Shown here: positions 11,048-24,500 of the stretch, one piece after another | Numbering within the stretch: the stretch's first letter is position 1 | How the letters are laid out: each line of letters opens with the position of its first letter | Assembly: GCA_963922205.1 (NCBI GenBank) | Contig: CAWUHX010000003.1 | Span: 3,079,335 to 3,143,334, forward strand | DNA from: Romanomermis culicivorax | Lineage: Eukaryota; Nematoda; Enoplea; Mermithida; Mermithidae | DNA length: 64,000 nt | Direction: 5' to 3' | The notes under the pieces: model-generated | What the model saw: the letters and a program-made list of their open reading frames with translations, nothing else | What the model was told of the DNA's origin: nothing | Databases searched by the model: none | Program-made: the position numbers and the translations under genes

Positions 11048-13850
11048 GTTGTGATAAGTAAAAAATTAGCCCTTCCTGAAAATCACATATTTGGTGTAAC
11101 TTGATGAGGAATGAAAATGTCATTCATTTCGTCTGAAAATCAAAACTTGCATAGCTACAGTAAGACAAAGTTAAAAATTTTCGATTTTTTCAATTTTTGA
11201 CATACACTTCTTTAAACGTTTGCAAGTTTAGGTATGTCGCACATCATGCTCTGAAAATTTACCCAATATTAGGTCAATAGATGGGCCACAGCTTACTTTA
11301 GGATTCATTAGTGTAAAGAGCTTATTAGGAATACAGTGGTGCTTGAAACATCAAATTTTGAGAGCAAAAATTGTCATTTCTTCACAAAAATCACCATATA
11401 TACTGCTAAAGCTCAGAAGGACCAAAAAATTCCCTATACAATCGATAGCTCACGATGGCTTCTACCTGCTGACAAAAAATTACCGAAATTCTTGTACTGC
11501 TAGAGGGTCGCACAGCCTGAAGTTTGAATACTATCTTATAATTGCATTTTCTGGAAGTTCGGACCTCCACTATGGAACTACTAGAGCTTGATAAAATTTA
11601 AAAATGAGACAGTAATACAAGTTTCGTATGGTGAATATTAATATAATTTCCAAACTCATAAAAAAAATTTACAGGGCTACAGTATCCCAAAGTTTGGAAT
11701 TTTCGCATTTTTTAGCATTTTTCTGTCTATTTACATGACCTGAGATATATCGGCCTAGGCATTTAGTAATTTTATTATTGACTGTGTATTTGATACAGAA
11801 TATAATGCTTTAAAATTTGGTATAAAAATGTTTTCTGAATTATGCATTTTACACTTTTTAGGAAGTTTTAAAATGTCAAAAATCAGACCGCAAAAATCGT
11901 GAAAATTCAGGTTTCTCCCCATGAAAATGATTATATGAACTACTGAAGCTAAAAGCACATATATATTACTATGTCTGCTAGTTGCATACAAAAAATGTCC
12001 AAAGTTCGTGTACTGCGAGGGTGTTAAATCTGCAGAAATCTACTACAGTTGATAAATTTTAATTTTCTATTTTCAACAGAAGCGGCTTCCACAACAAATT
12101 TGGAATACTCTTCTTTGAGAATAAGAAAGAACTCATGCATGGGAAAAACCAGATCAATGAATTTCCATGACTTACTTTTTCTTCTATATGAAGACTAAAA
12201 TTTGTGAACTTGTGTCCTGTATCAATGTTTATTATGTTCACTGAATGACATTTTCTGGACTGGACGTCATTTAAAGGAATCCATCTTACAATATTTGATA
12301 TAACAGCTCCTATTTCAACTTCGATTTTGATATTGATTATATCCACAATGATGTGCTTACCAGATCAGGCCTGGCATCTTATTTTCCCTTGAAGAAGTTA
12401 GTTCCAAAGATGTCCGGCTTCCAGCAATTGCTGCTGTGATAAATGTTGTTCACCAAAAGGATGGGCTACTTGCCTCATCTGGTGATTCAAGCATGTAGCA
12501 ATCAATGAGTGGTGGAAGCAAGGAGAGTACTGCACCAGCAGAGGATACTGATCAAACAGCAGCATCTTTCAACTTCGAAGATTATATGGAGCATGAAAAT
12601 CCATGAAATGAGAACAGTCATTTTCTTTGCCCAGAAGAGGGATGTGTCAAGTCTTTCCTCAAGCATGGTAACTTACTCCCGCATCTACTTATCAGTAATC
12701 ATCAACTGATACCACAAAGAGTCAGCTTGAGAGACACTGCTATAAATGCATATAGGAGGAAACTGGCAGCAGCCCCTTTGATGCCATTACTTCCAGATCT
12801 TCAAAAAGCATTACAAGTTTTCCACGCTGCAGATAGAACAAATATTGTAGAAGAAGGATGTACACTCAGAAGTCAAAGAAGATGTAAGACGCTGACAGCA
12901 AAGCAGAAGCAGTTTCTACTGAGCGAAGAAATTTTTTGTATGCAACTAGCAGACATCGTAATATATGTGCTTTTGGCTTCAGCAGTACATATAGTCATTT
13001 TCATGGAGATAAACCTGCATTTTCACCATTTTTGCATAAGATTTTTGACATATTAAAACTTCCTAAAAAGTGTAAAATGGAAAATTCGGAAAACATTTTC
13101 ATACCACATTATAGAGCATTGTTACTGTATCAAATACACAGTCAACAATAAAACTACTAAATGCCTAGGCCGATATATCTCAAGTTACGTAAATAGACAG
13201 AAAATGCTAAAAAATGTGAAAATTCCAAACTTTGGGATACTGTAGCACCGCGAATTGTATTTTTTTGTGAGTTTGGGAATTATATTCATGTTCATCATAC
13301 GTAACCTGTGTTACTGCCTCATTTTTAAAATTTATCAAGCTCTAGTAGTGCCACAGTGGAGGTCGGAATGTCGGAACTTCCAGAAAATACAATTATAAAC
13401 TTCAGGCTGTGGGACCCTCTAGCAGTACATGAAGTTCCGGAATTTTTTGTCAGCAGGTAGAAGAATCGTGAGCTATCTATTGTATAGGGAATTTTTTGGT
13501 CCTTCTGCGCTTTAGCAGTATATATGGTGATTTTTGTGAAGAAATGACAATTTTTGCTCTCAAAATTTTATTTTTGGGCCCATCCATTGGCCTAATTGTG
13601 GCCCATCCATTGGCCTAATATTGGGTGAATTTTCGGAACACGATGTCTGACATACCTAAACTTAAAAAAGATAAAAGAACTGTATGTCAAAAATCGAAAA
13701 AATCGAAAATTTTCAACTTTCGTTTTACTGTAGCTATGCGAGTTTTGATTTTCAGACAAAATGAATATCATTTTCGTACTTAGCGCGTCAAGTTACAACA
13801 AATATGTAATTTTCAGGTAGGGTTAATTTTTTACTTATCACAACTCTCTG
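11048..13850. mobile_element. 2.8-kb fold-back element with ~0.95-kb inverted arms
   Basis: The left arm, about 11,048-11,996, is the reverse complement of the right arm, about 12,932-13,850. The match is continuous through many blocks, for example GTGATAAGTAAAAAATTA at the outer edge, CACGATGGCTTCTACCTGC against its complement near 13,465, CCTAGGCATTTAGTA near 11,760 against TACTAAATGCCTAGG near 13,155, and ATGTCTGCTAGTTGCATAC at the inner edge. Identity looks roughly 80-90%, with small indels. The 0.93-kb spacer holds a decayed zinc-finger gene (separate entry). No target duplication was established. Confidence 0.8.
12352..12957 (+). pseudogene. Decayed C2H2 zinc-finger gene fragment inside fold-back element
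   Basis: One frame stays coding-like for about 200 codons and is broken by only two in-frame stops (TAG near 12,496, TGA near 12,604). It reads IRPGILFSLEEVSSKDVRLP, then a Ser/Thr-rich linker, then HFLCPEEGCVKSFLKHGNLL followed by PHLLISNH. That is a C2H2 finger of spacing C-x4-C-x12-H-x5-H. After it comes a basic/hydrophobic block (AYRRKLAAAPLMPLLPDLQK) and RRCKTLTAKQKQFLLS, and the frame then enters the right arm. From memory, a CPEEGCVKSF-type finger with a downstream K-rich segment occurs in large repetitive animal ORFs; I could not check this. It is most likely a gene fragment captured or originally encoded by the element. Non-functional as written. Confidence 0.65.
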
Positions 13851-16800
13851 TATAAGAGGCTGAAATCTCTCAGACATTGTCTTTTAATCACAAAAAAAGA
13901 ACCAATTATGTCCTCATGCAATGTCTTAGATATCTTCTAGTTACTGACAAAAAATGGTCAAAATTCATGTTACTGCAAGGCATACATATAATTGGGGGAA
14001 GTGCTATAAGAACCCCAAAAAATCGTCAGCAATGTGGCTCTTAGGATTTTCTACTTTCATTCAATACGACCTTTTACCAACTACTAAAGCTTGGTCAATG
14101 CTATTTCAGCAGCGCATTGACTCAACTATTTGTCTTTCGATTAGTCAAATTGCACAGAGCGCTTGCAGCATACTAAAGAGAAAAGATCTACGTTTCATTT
14201 GAGACAACCTGTTCAATAACAATTGTGACTAGGGGAATTAAACTTTACTAGTGTACTGAAATACACCTCTTCTGATTGCAGCTAGTTGTGATCAAACTTC
14301 TTTTCAGCGTCAATTGGGAGCTGATTTTTAGACGATTTATTGGCACTTGATACCAATCCACAGATTTTGCACAAATCTGATTGAAACTTCTGCAGAACTC
14401 GTTGCCCAAAACAAGGTACGAATGAATTAAACAATATACGGTATCGTAATTCTGAATGCTCCAAGGCGTCCTCAATTATCCTTTCCATATTTTTTTAACC
14501 GTCTCATTTTAAAAATTTTAAAATCCCATAAAAATGTAAAATGACATACTCAACCGATTGAGAGATATTTCTATCGTGAAAACGTCGATAGTGTTTATGT
14601 TTGTCACTTTTCCATTTACAAGAATCTTATTAGAATAGACTATAGATTTATTTTACAATTCTTCTCTGCTCCTTAAAACATGCCATTGATCTTGAGTATG
14701 TTTTTTTTCAAACTATTTTTTATCTCCATCCGACACTGCGACTCTATAGATTTCGACCAGTACCATACAATTTTGTTGCATAAATTCCCAAGGAATTTCA
14801 TCCAAACCCCAACCGATCCGATTTTCCTTTCACTTTCAATTATCTTCCAACGTTTGTATAAGCCTGGCGGCCCAAGAAATGATATGCTAAATTGATAAGT
14901 TACTCTGTTTCTACATGTCCTAAGCTTATGAAACATTGTTTCACCTTACTAGAAGCTTTACGTGTTACTAAAGATATAATTAGTCAGCAGATTTGCATAA
15001 ATGATAGATACCCCGCAGTCAGACGCTGTGTACCCATATAGTCCTATAATAAGGGACACTACGGTTTGCAAACTGGAATTAAATTTGCATATTGCTGAGC
15101 CATTAGCTAGATGAAAAAGTTGGCTTGCATATTACTGTATACATGTTCCCTCTACTGTTGCACAACACAGTGAGTTAATTAACCAAAGCGAACTTTCTGC
15201 CAGACGTGGCTCTAATTCTAGAAAATACGGCGACGGGGAAAGCTGCCTTTTTAATTAACGGCTCCATGTGGGAAGCCCCGAATGACAGTCGACTTTTGAA
15301 TGGATGTGTTTTTGAAGAGTGATGTGACAACTTATATTAAAATGAGATACTTATTAGGGGTATGATCTGTCATCAATAACTTGATATATAAATCGATAAA
15401 TTCTTCTAAGTTATATTTAGCTATACAAATTGCATGGCTCAAAGATCATTTTTGATCGAGTTATGATAAGGTACATAAGCTCATAATGAGCAAAACTCTT
15501 TTTTTTTTATTTTTTCTCGCCTTATTTCGCCTTAATTGCTTTTCGAGTAAGGGAGCTCAACAATCAAACAAAAAGTCCATAAACTTTCGCTTCGGGTGAA
15601 ACTCTAGGAATGGAAACATTTTAGTGGCAATTTTTATGTGGAATGTGTTGAAGACCAGACGTCAATTTAATGTAGGTTTTTCTATATCAAAGTTGTATGC
15701 TTTCTAACATCACTGATTCTAAAATTTTAGATAAAAAGCTTTCAACTCTCCATGGTTTTTTACCAGCCTAGCTGAGGTGGGGATTCTCTATTCGTTTGAG
15801 AGGCGCCTTTTTGGCTATATCATAATGTGACTCACACGAAATGAAAATTCTCTACAGTGGATCTAACGTCAGCAGGGATTAATCTTTCATGGGCAAGGAT
15901 TAATCCTTCGTGAGCGTCTATATTGATGCTTTCGCAACTTGTTTATACTTATTTTCTATAATTTTATAACCTGCAGTATGCGTGGGCATCTTTTCCCTCA
16001 AGTTTTATCCCCATCTACTACATACAGTCAATTTGTGAAAAAGGGATGTCCGGAAACTGTCTTGTTTTTCTTGAAATGCATTCAAATGATAAGAGTGGAA
16101 AGTAAGTATTTTCTTTTACTTTTAAGATTTTCCACTAAACCGTATGTCATACAGCGCCGAAAACCTGTGAGAATACTCAGCTAACCTTCAACTATTTTTT
16201 AAATAAAAAATTCTTTATTCAAAAGTTTGTGTAGACGATTTCACCGGCAGTGCTAATTTTTGTCAATTTTCATACAAGCATTTTATAGAAAACATATTAT
16301 AGATCGTTTCTTCTTTGCATTGACATCGTTCCAAGTCCCAATTGGAAAAAATGGACTGTGGGATTTGCCATGTTAAATACGCAAAGCGTTTCGAAAACTT
16401 TGGATTTTCTTTTCATTTTTCCACACATCATTTCCCACATTTATGAAAATTATCGAAAAACTTCCAAAAAAGCGGAACCGGAAATAGAAGCTACAAGAAG
16501 TTTAGCATTCGAGTATTCTTCACCCAGAGCAATGTTACCTGTGAATTCAGGCTTGTGGTATTCGAGCTCATCCATGAATTTGGTTGAGGAAATTTTTCTA
16601 TCAGGAAAGGGTGTACATTTCACGACCACGGTTCACTATAGCCCATTTACTTTACGGCATACGCAGCGACAACCAAAAAAGTATTTTCAATGTTATGCCC
16701 AATTCTTACGACGTGGAAAACGATATACTGTAGGAAAACACAAAATTTCCCCATGGCAATGGAAAGACTAAAATTATGCAACAACCACCATGCTTATCCA

Positions 16801-18549
16801 CTTTTAATTTGGATAAGATTATGCTTGACGCATGAATGTTATTCGAGAAAATTGGAACATTTAACGAGGTTATGGAAGAAAAATTTTAGTTATTCTGCTT
16901 ACCGTTCATAGATGAGAAACTTTTGTCATTCATTGCAGTAATATGCTTCTAAATTTTCCGCGTTGAACTTACTTTTTTAGGATCGCCGCATATTTCAAAA
17001 AAATGGTTGAATTCTACTATGTTGTTTCCAAACCGCGTTTCAGGACTCAACTTTTTTGCTTCAATATTACAAAGTAGGCATAAATCAACAAATCTTGTCA
17101 AGATCAGTCGAAAGATACTGTAGATAATATATTTCCAGGCTTTCTGCGATAAAAAGTGTTGCTTGTTTTTTACAATAGCCTTGTGTTTGAAATTTTAAAC
17201 GGCAAGTACTTTTAAAAAGATTAAAAACCTTAAAACCAGAGCTGAAAATTTTTAGGTGAACAGAATGACGCATTGTCAAGCTTATATCGACGTTGAACAA
17301 TTCTAAACCGTTTTTGATTAATCATGACTGGTGGATCTGAGTTGTGCTCCATAACTTGAATTTTTGATGATAGAACAACAATAAGATACCCATTTCAATA
17401 ATAGTATGAAAAAAATCCTTATTTGAAATTATCGTCAAACCAATATTTTGACACTTGGCTTTGAATTGCGTAAGATGCTTGTCAAAATTTTTTGACTTAT
17501 CTCTATGAGAGCAAATGACACTTTGGTCGGTTTCTTGCCATATTTTTGATGAATGCTTTGACAAATGTCATTTTTCAATTTAAGCAACCATATTGTATAG
17601 GATTCTATAAAGATCCGTAAGATTGATAAACTGGATAAGTCTAGACTTGTGTGCTTTATTTCTTATTATAATTAGAGGCAATTTTTCAAAAGAAAACTTA
17701 ATACATTTTACGTATTGATATTAATTTTTAGTCATTTTACAGTTATTTAGTTACTGTATGATACATCAACGTCTTAATTTAATTCATTCCAATTTAATGT
17801 TTTCATATGAAATTCTACATTCATCCGTACGCCATAAAATATAATTTTTTACTTCAAAAAGTTTCGAACATGCCATTTACTGTTGAAAGGGCCAGTTAAG
17901 TTCACATCATCAGCCGAGAATGACCTGATACAACAAGAATTCAATAGCACTATTCGTGAGTAAGTGCATTTATAGTAATAAAAGTAAACTCCAAGTTAAG
18001 GAAATACGGTTCAAATTTCCGTAAGCCATACAGTAATTTGTGTATAAAAATTTTGGTAGTTCAAAAATTATGCTTATTAATCTGGCCTTGCTAAACAACT
18101 GTTCTACTATTGATTCGGAGACATGCAATGAACCATGTGTATGGTCTTTAAAAATTTGAAAAATAGGTCATTCTAATTTTCTAGTGCATAAATATTTTCT
18201 GGTCGCCCAAACTTTTGGCCAATCTTAGGCGACCACAAATTTGCCTCGAAGTTTCCAGGGAAGTTGTTATTCCTTACTGAAAAAGACACATGTTAAAACT
18301 TTTCCCATCTGACAGCATAAGTGTAGTTTGTGGAAAGAAGAACTTGTCAAAACATCCAAGATTTAGTAGGGTTAACATTGCAATTTCCTATTATATTTTT
18401 CGCACTTTTCCAACACTATAGCGTCCTTGACCAATCACCATCTGTATATAGTTGAACCTAATTTGCATATTCGTTATGCTAATCCTCCTTTTTCAGATTC
18501 TCTTCCATCTTATAATCATGAGACGTCATATCGTATTCATAGAATAGCC
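13851..18549. other. Upstream region of the Ly6 gene, no supported gene
   Basis: Several moderate open frames exist but show no recognisable motif or splice structure. They are 16,370-16,771 + (134 codons from the first ATG) and two minus-strand frames at 14,282-14,488 and 14,673-14,936. The two minus frames are adjacent and could be remnants of one decayed gene. A MITE copy lies at about 16,060-16,300. The promoter of the Ly6 gene should lie at the right end, but I see no clear TATA box. Confidence 0.5.
16060..16300. repeat. Copy of the TAGTYTGTTTTT MITE family
   Basis: The left end (CTTGTTTTTCTTGAAATGC) and right end (AAGCATTTTATAGAAAACAT) are the diverged inverted termini shared with copies at 19.3, 38.2, 44.9, 54.1, 54.4, 58.7 and 62.0 kb. 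Internal blocks AAGTAAGTATT and CTAATTTTTGTCAATTTTC match the other copies in order. Confidence 0.65.
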
Positions 18550-21500
18550 ATGCCGCCGTTGTCATTAATCGATGACAACTATTTTTTATGGGCCTTTCGT
18601 TATTTGTCAATTTTTAATTTATTTTTTTACTTATTTTCCAAAAATTTCGATTATACCCACGCCTTGAAATGTTTCACCTGCGATGGGACTTGTTTTTTCG
18701 ACCAACAATGTAATTGTCAAACGGGCGTTTGCGAAGGCGATTACTGTTTCGTCGAGAAGATGTGAGTGAAATACAGTATGTCAAAATTTTCTACAGTATA
18801 CCGAAAGGTCAGTTTCAGTTTGGCCATATAACGCTTTCCAGTTTTGTGTACTATTTCAGCCGGAAATTGCAGGTCATGGGATCAAGTTTTGATTTGAGGT
18901 GTCCATTCAGCCATTGGAATGTCAGCTGATCAATATTGATCGTGGCTGAATCAGTTGTCGAAATCAAAGTGCGTCTGAATCGACCTTTTATCACGCGAAA
19001 ACGCTACCCGTTAAAAACTGATTCTAAATGACTAAAATGAAATAAAAATTCAAATGACCTGGCACTTGAATCTGCATTGCCTGTAAAGATAATGTGTCAT
19101 GTATAAATTGAGTGCCTTGAACGTCATATTACCCAAGAAAACTCCATGTGAAAGTGATGTGTTGATCACTGACTGAAATTTAATGATAATTCAAGCCATA
19201 AAACAATCAACACCGCATGCTGAGAGTTGTTGAACAGACTAAAGAGGTGAAAGCTGAGCCTAGACATGTCTATAGTTTGTTTTTTATAAAATGGGATCTA
19301 TAAATTATAAAATGACAAAAATTAATACTATATTCAAAATTATGTACACAAAAGTCTCACTTTTAATCGAAAAATTGTCGAAACGTAGTTGATCATACTC
19401 ACATCTAGTGTTTATGAGACCAACAACCTAGCAGATAAGCGTAAAAATGTGTGATAACAAGTACGTGCTTTCCAATTTCATTGTTTAGAAACGTTTCAAG
19501 AAAATCAGACTGTAAGTGAACAAAATGACGAATTCGTTTAAGTGAGAAGGTGCCTGAATCAGCATTACGTGTGAAAGTACTGTGACTTAATAGAATCAGT
19601 GCTTGGAATTACGAGGTAGATGACCAAACACCCCTTGTGAAAATGTTGCGTCGCATAGATTTAGCGGCTGAAATGACTCATTGTATGAAATATCAGCTGA
19701 ATCAGCTTTCTCGATTTGGGTTGATGTTGCTAATAGATAAACTGACTGTTGAAGTTTTTTAATTTTTTACATGTTGAAGTTTTTTAATTTTTTATAGTAA
19801 GATGGGCACTAGCGTGTACATACAAAAAGGCTGCAGCCGGGGCGGCCAACCGGTCAACGGTTACCAGTGCATAGACCACAAGGTGAAAAGGGGCGTTACG
19901 TGCTCGTGCGACGACGGCGATTTTTGCAACAGCGACGCCGGTAGGGACCAATTTTCGTCGACTTTTTTGGATATGCTCCAAGTGCCAAATTTTAGCCGAA
20001 ACATAACGTGCCATTCTTGTACATCGGATTACGTGGGGTAAGTTACAGTAACCGACTACAGTTTTCATGTAACTGCATTGCGTTGTAGCCCTGATCTTTT
20101 ATCATTATGATTTGGTGTGCCGTTGAACTAAAAACGTACAAAATAGGTGGGTACTTTAATATTGGCAATATATGTTAATTTGCGTAAATAGGTCACATTG
20201 GAAAAAGGGAAACAGTCCATAAATTACTAAGTTCACAATGTTGTACTCCAGGATGACAGTCTCCAAGAAGTGACCAGATATAATAAGCAATATAGAGTAC
20301 GGTGTACTCAATAATTTTCCGTTTTACTGTAATTTGATGTTCCATAATTTGAGGATACAAGATTTTAGATCTGTATTTTTCTACGGTTTGATCAATTTTT
20401 CTTGAATGACAACTTATCTGGAAATTAGATCATCAGGATGCGATCACTTTTGAACATAGTATACTACTGAAGGAATATAAACTCAACATTCTATCAAATT
20501 CATGATTCTTAAGAAATCGGAAATTCAAATTTATAAATATTCTGTAACTCAATGATTTCTGATCCGATTCCGATCACGTGGGAGAAACACGATTAAAATT
20601 TTGTTTCAGTTAAGGAATTTTTGAGAAATTTTCATCGCTTTTTTAGTTTTTTAGAATTTTACTGGAATCAGGTGCACAAAATTTTGCATGTGTTCGCTCG
20701 ATAAATTTGGAAAAAATTGAATAGAACTGAATTTGAACTACAACTAGGAAAGGCGTATTATCCCTTTACCGTACGATTTTGGTTTTTAAAAATTTTCACC
20801 CTTCACTCAATCGAATTTTTTCACTTTTTAAGTGACGCATGTAAAAGAAAATGCACCGGTGACTACTGTACGTTGTATAAATCGTTCGGCGGCGCCGGGC
20901 CGTTCGTCGGTTCAAAATTTGGATGCGGATCGAAAAATTCTTTCATTCATTTGACCTACCATTCGGGCGGTTTCGATATGCTATACTCCGGTCGCCATAT
21001 TTTCGACGACGGATCAGCGTGTACCAGTTACTTAGCGGGTTCGCATTTAAGGGTAAAATATCCGCACACAATTCCTTGTATGTTGTTTTTGCTTTTTTGT
21101 GTTTTTTGTTCTTTTTTTCCGAAACCTCCAAAGACCTCTCCAACTTTAGTTTTTTTGTAAAATGCTTGATAAAAATTCTAAATCAATACCGTCTTCAATA
21201 ACGTCGTTCAGATGAACTATTACGGTATAATGTTCTCACGCAAAAATTTTTGAAGGTTAGATGAGTTGGCTCGCAAACTTATAGCTCTGTGTAATGTGAC
21301 AATTTTGTGGACATACAATTTGGCTTTTAGAATTATTCCTATGTATTTTGCTTTTCTGTTTTAAAAGTCATTGCAACATTGATTTTGACACTGCTGCCGA
21401 TCTCCATTAGTTTCAAATCATGCTGATATTTGACGGAAAATTTTTTTGGTTTGAAAACCGCATCGAAATAGCAGTGAGGTGGATTACGACTGTGATAGAA

Positions 21501-24500
21501 ATGTGCTCCGACGAGACATGGAAGAAATCATGCTTAACTCATAATATTCAACTAAAGACAAACATTCAATACAAAATTGATAACTGCAAAAAGTTGGTCC
21601 GTCGCTCTAGATGAACAGCTTTGATTGACAGATCAACATGACAAAAAGCAGATTCGGCCCGCGAGCTGGGACCCGTATCGTTTGTCTAGTCGTATCAATT
21701 GTCCTTCTGCATCAATTATCTCATCGACTTTAATTGGGTGTATTGATTGTGCAACCGAATTTGGAGTGGAAGTATCGATTTTCCTCCATATGATAATGAG
21801 GTGTATCGACTATTCCATCTGGACTGCACATAAAATGCCCAAACACAAAGTTTTCTGTTATTGAGAAGTACAGTTTTTGTTCTTAGCAATTAATTATTCA
21901 AAACTAATTACATATAAGTTAATTAGATGGATCGACTGACACAAGTTCAATTACTGCAGCTTTGAGGATGTAGCATTGGATAATCTTTGAACAGTGATAG
22001 ATGTTGAGATGCAGTTCCATTTATGTATTATTTTATTTAATTCCCTAAGAGTATTGCTATTTTGGTCTTACTGAACGTATAATTCTTGATGTCTGATAGT
22101 TTTCACTGCAGTGAGATACGTACGTGCACATCATGGAAATTCTTCTGGGGATCAGACTGGATAGTAGGTGGGATGGAAATTATGTTTCTTTTTTGATAAC
22201 AAAAAGAAAGGTTTTCTAACATCCAAGCAGCATATTCTTCCATCTATATTTGTCAAATACGTGAAATTATTTGCATGATCAGCACTTTTTAAAGTTTTAA
22301 TGTTTCTCTTGGAATCAAGTATGCTTTGTTTAGAAAAATCGCCCAACTGTAGCATTATTTTCATTCACATGACGTCTTTCTCTTCATTTTTTCCTTTTTT
22401 TCTTCATCATCTATTTGATCAATGCTGAGGAGTAGAATCTGCTGGGGTCAGAAAGAATCTGCTGAGAGTCAGTCAAAATCTACTGATGGCCCAGACCCCC
22501 CCCCCATGTACACGTATGATGGATATCTTCTGAAATTTTAAAGTCTCACCACATTGATCTGTTGCGGTTTAATTAACAGGAGCTTTGCTATTAGCCCAGA
22601 CAAACGATTATCCAAATGAGTTTATCTTCCATTTTATACTATAACTTGGACAATAGATTCTTACTGCGTACAAATTAGCGTGCATTTTCTTTCGCTTATT
22701 ATTACAAATTTCAAATGAATGAGTACAATGTCATTTCTTGAGTAATTGCAAGTTTTTCCGGGTACTGAGTCTTCTTATTTTAATTAGTTAAGTTAATTTG
22801 CAAGTTGTTTAACTTATTGCAGGATTATCTTATAGTTTTGAGAAAACCAATCATTTTGTGTGTGCATCTGAGAATTATGACAATAGAAACATTCCTTGGG
22901 ACAATCGATACACCCCATTATCATATGGTGGGACAATCGATACTTGCTGACCGAGTCGGTATTATTTTGACTGTCAATCAAAGCTCCTAGCTTAAGCTAC
23001 AGACAGACTTTTCGTGCTAGCCCTCCCCAAAACAAAATGTTCAAAAATTTTTCACCGCCGTGTTGAGTGGTGAAAAATTGAGAAACAACGCAAAAATTTT
23101 TCTCCGTTCTTCAAAGCCTGATAAAATTCCGACGATTGTCCATGAAAGCAAAAAATAAGATATCTTTCACTGAGTTTACAAATCAAAATAGAATGGTATT
23201 TGGGGGCATGGAATTTATTCATTGTTTCCTTTGCATCATTTTCTGTTGTTTTTTTGCTTCTCTTTGTTCTTCCTAAACATTTTTCTCGTTACTCATGTTG
23301 TCATAAAAAAGCAAGCTCAAAAATCGAAAACATTCTCCGAATGTAATTTTTTCGTTTTTTGGTAAATTTATAAACATAGATGTATTTAGCTAATTTGAGG
23401 TCAATGTGGCAGCTGTCAAAAATGCTATACTGTAGATCAATGATTCAAGGTCCTCAAACTATCATTTCCGACCGAAAATAATTAAAATTTTCACATACAA
23501 GTTTTTTGATGCATGCTCGCTTTCTACCTTCCTGGTCCATAAAAATATGTCTCGTGAATAAAAATCATGGGTTAAGCTTCGGATCTTTTCTGAATCAAGT
23601 ACTATAGCCAGAACTCTGGATTTATACAGGGTGAGCCAAAAAAAGGCGACCGGTGCTGACTTCGATAACTTTCGAACGAATGAAGGTTTTATAATGCAGA
23701 TTGCTGCGTTAGAATGCCCTGTTTGTCTTTGTTGCAAGGCCAAAATTTTATGCTCCCAGCATTTATGGTTACTGTACAAACAGAAATTTAGTAAAAGTGA
23801 TCATTTTTCAAAAAGTAAAAAATGTGAAATGAAAGTAAAAGTTTTGAAATGAAAGTAAAAGCTGCCCTATTGTGAAAAAAAAGTTTTGTAAAGCTGTTTA
23901 CACACAGCAATACTTTGAAAATCACCCAGATTTGTAAGTTACACGTAATTTAAGGTCAGCAACTTCTTGTTTCAATATGATCAAAATTTCGCCAAAATCA
24001 AGAGCTTTTGTTATGAAATTGGAAAAAAAGCAAAATTGAAGCAAAATCAACTCCGTCATTGACCAGATCGAAAAACGATTAAAATTATTGGTGAAACAGA
24101 AATTAGGACACATTAAAGCGGCTCTCTTGTAGTTTCAAGCTGTTATATGGTTCTTATGGATCTATTGTGCTTTTCTGTTGTGAAACATGTTGATTCTGTA
24201 AATTTTTAAATATTTATTAGCAAAAAAATCGACGTTTAGTATTTTTGATTTTAGTCAGTCAATATTCAAGAAATCTGGATGAACTTAGCGGTCTTTATGC
24301 CAGATGTTTCATCTATTAACGACAGGAAACCGCATTAAAAAAGCTTCACCCGTTCGGAAGCTATAAAAGTCAGTACCGGTCGCCTTTTTTTGGCTCACCC
24401 TGTATAACCTTTATGCCTTACGAACTGTGTGCCAGTAAGTGTCCAAAATTCGATGTCCTGCCTATGCAGTGTGAAATAAAAAGTGGAATGCACATCCGCC

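Noticed and set aside
16370-16771. 134-codon frame upstream of the Ly6 gene
   Set aside because: No signal, domain or splice evidence; AT-rich codons and length are compatible with chance. Kept only as a note in the gap entry.
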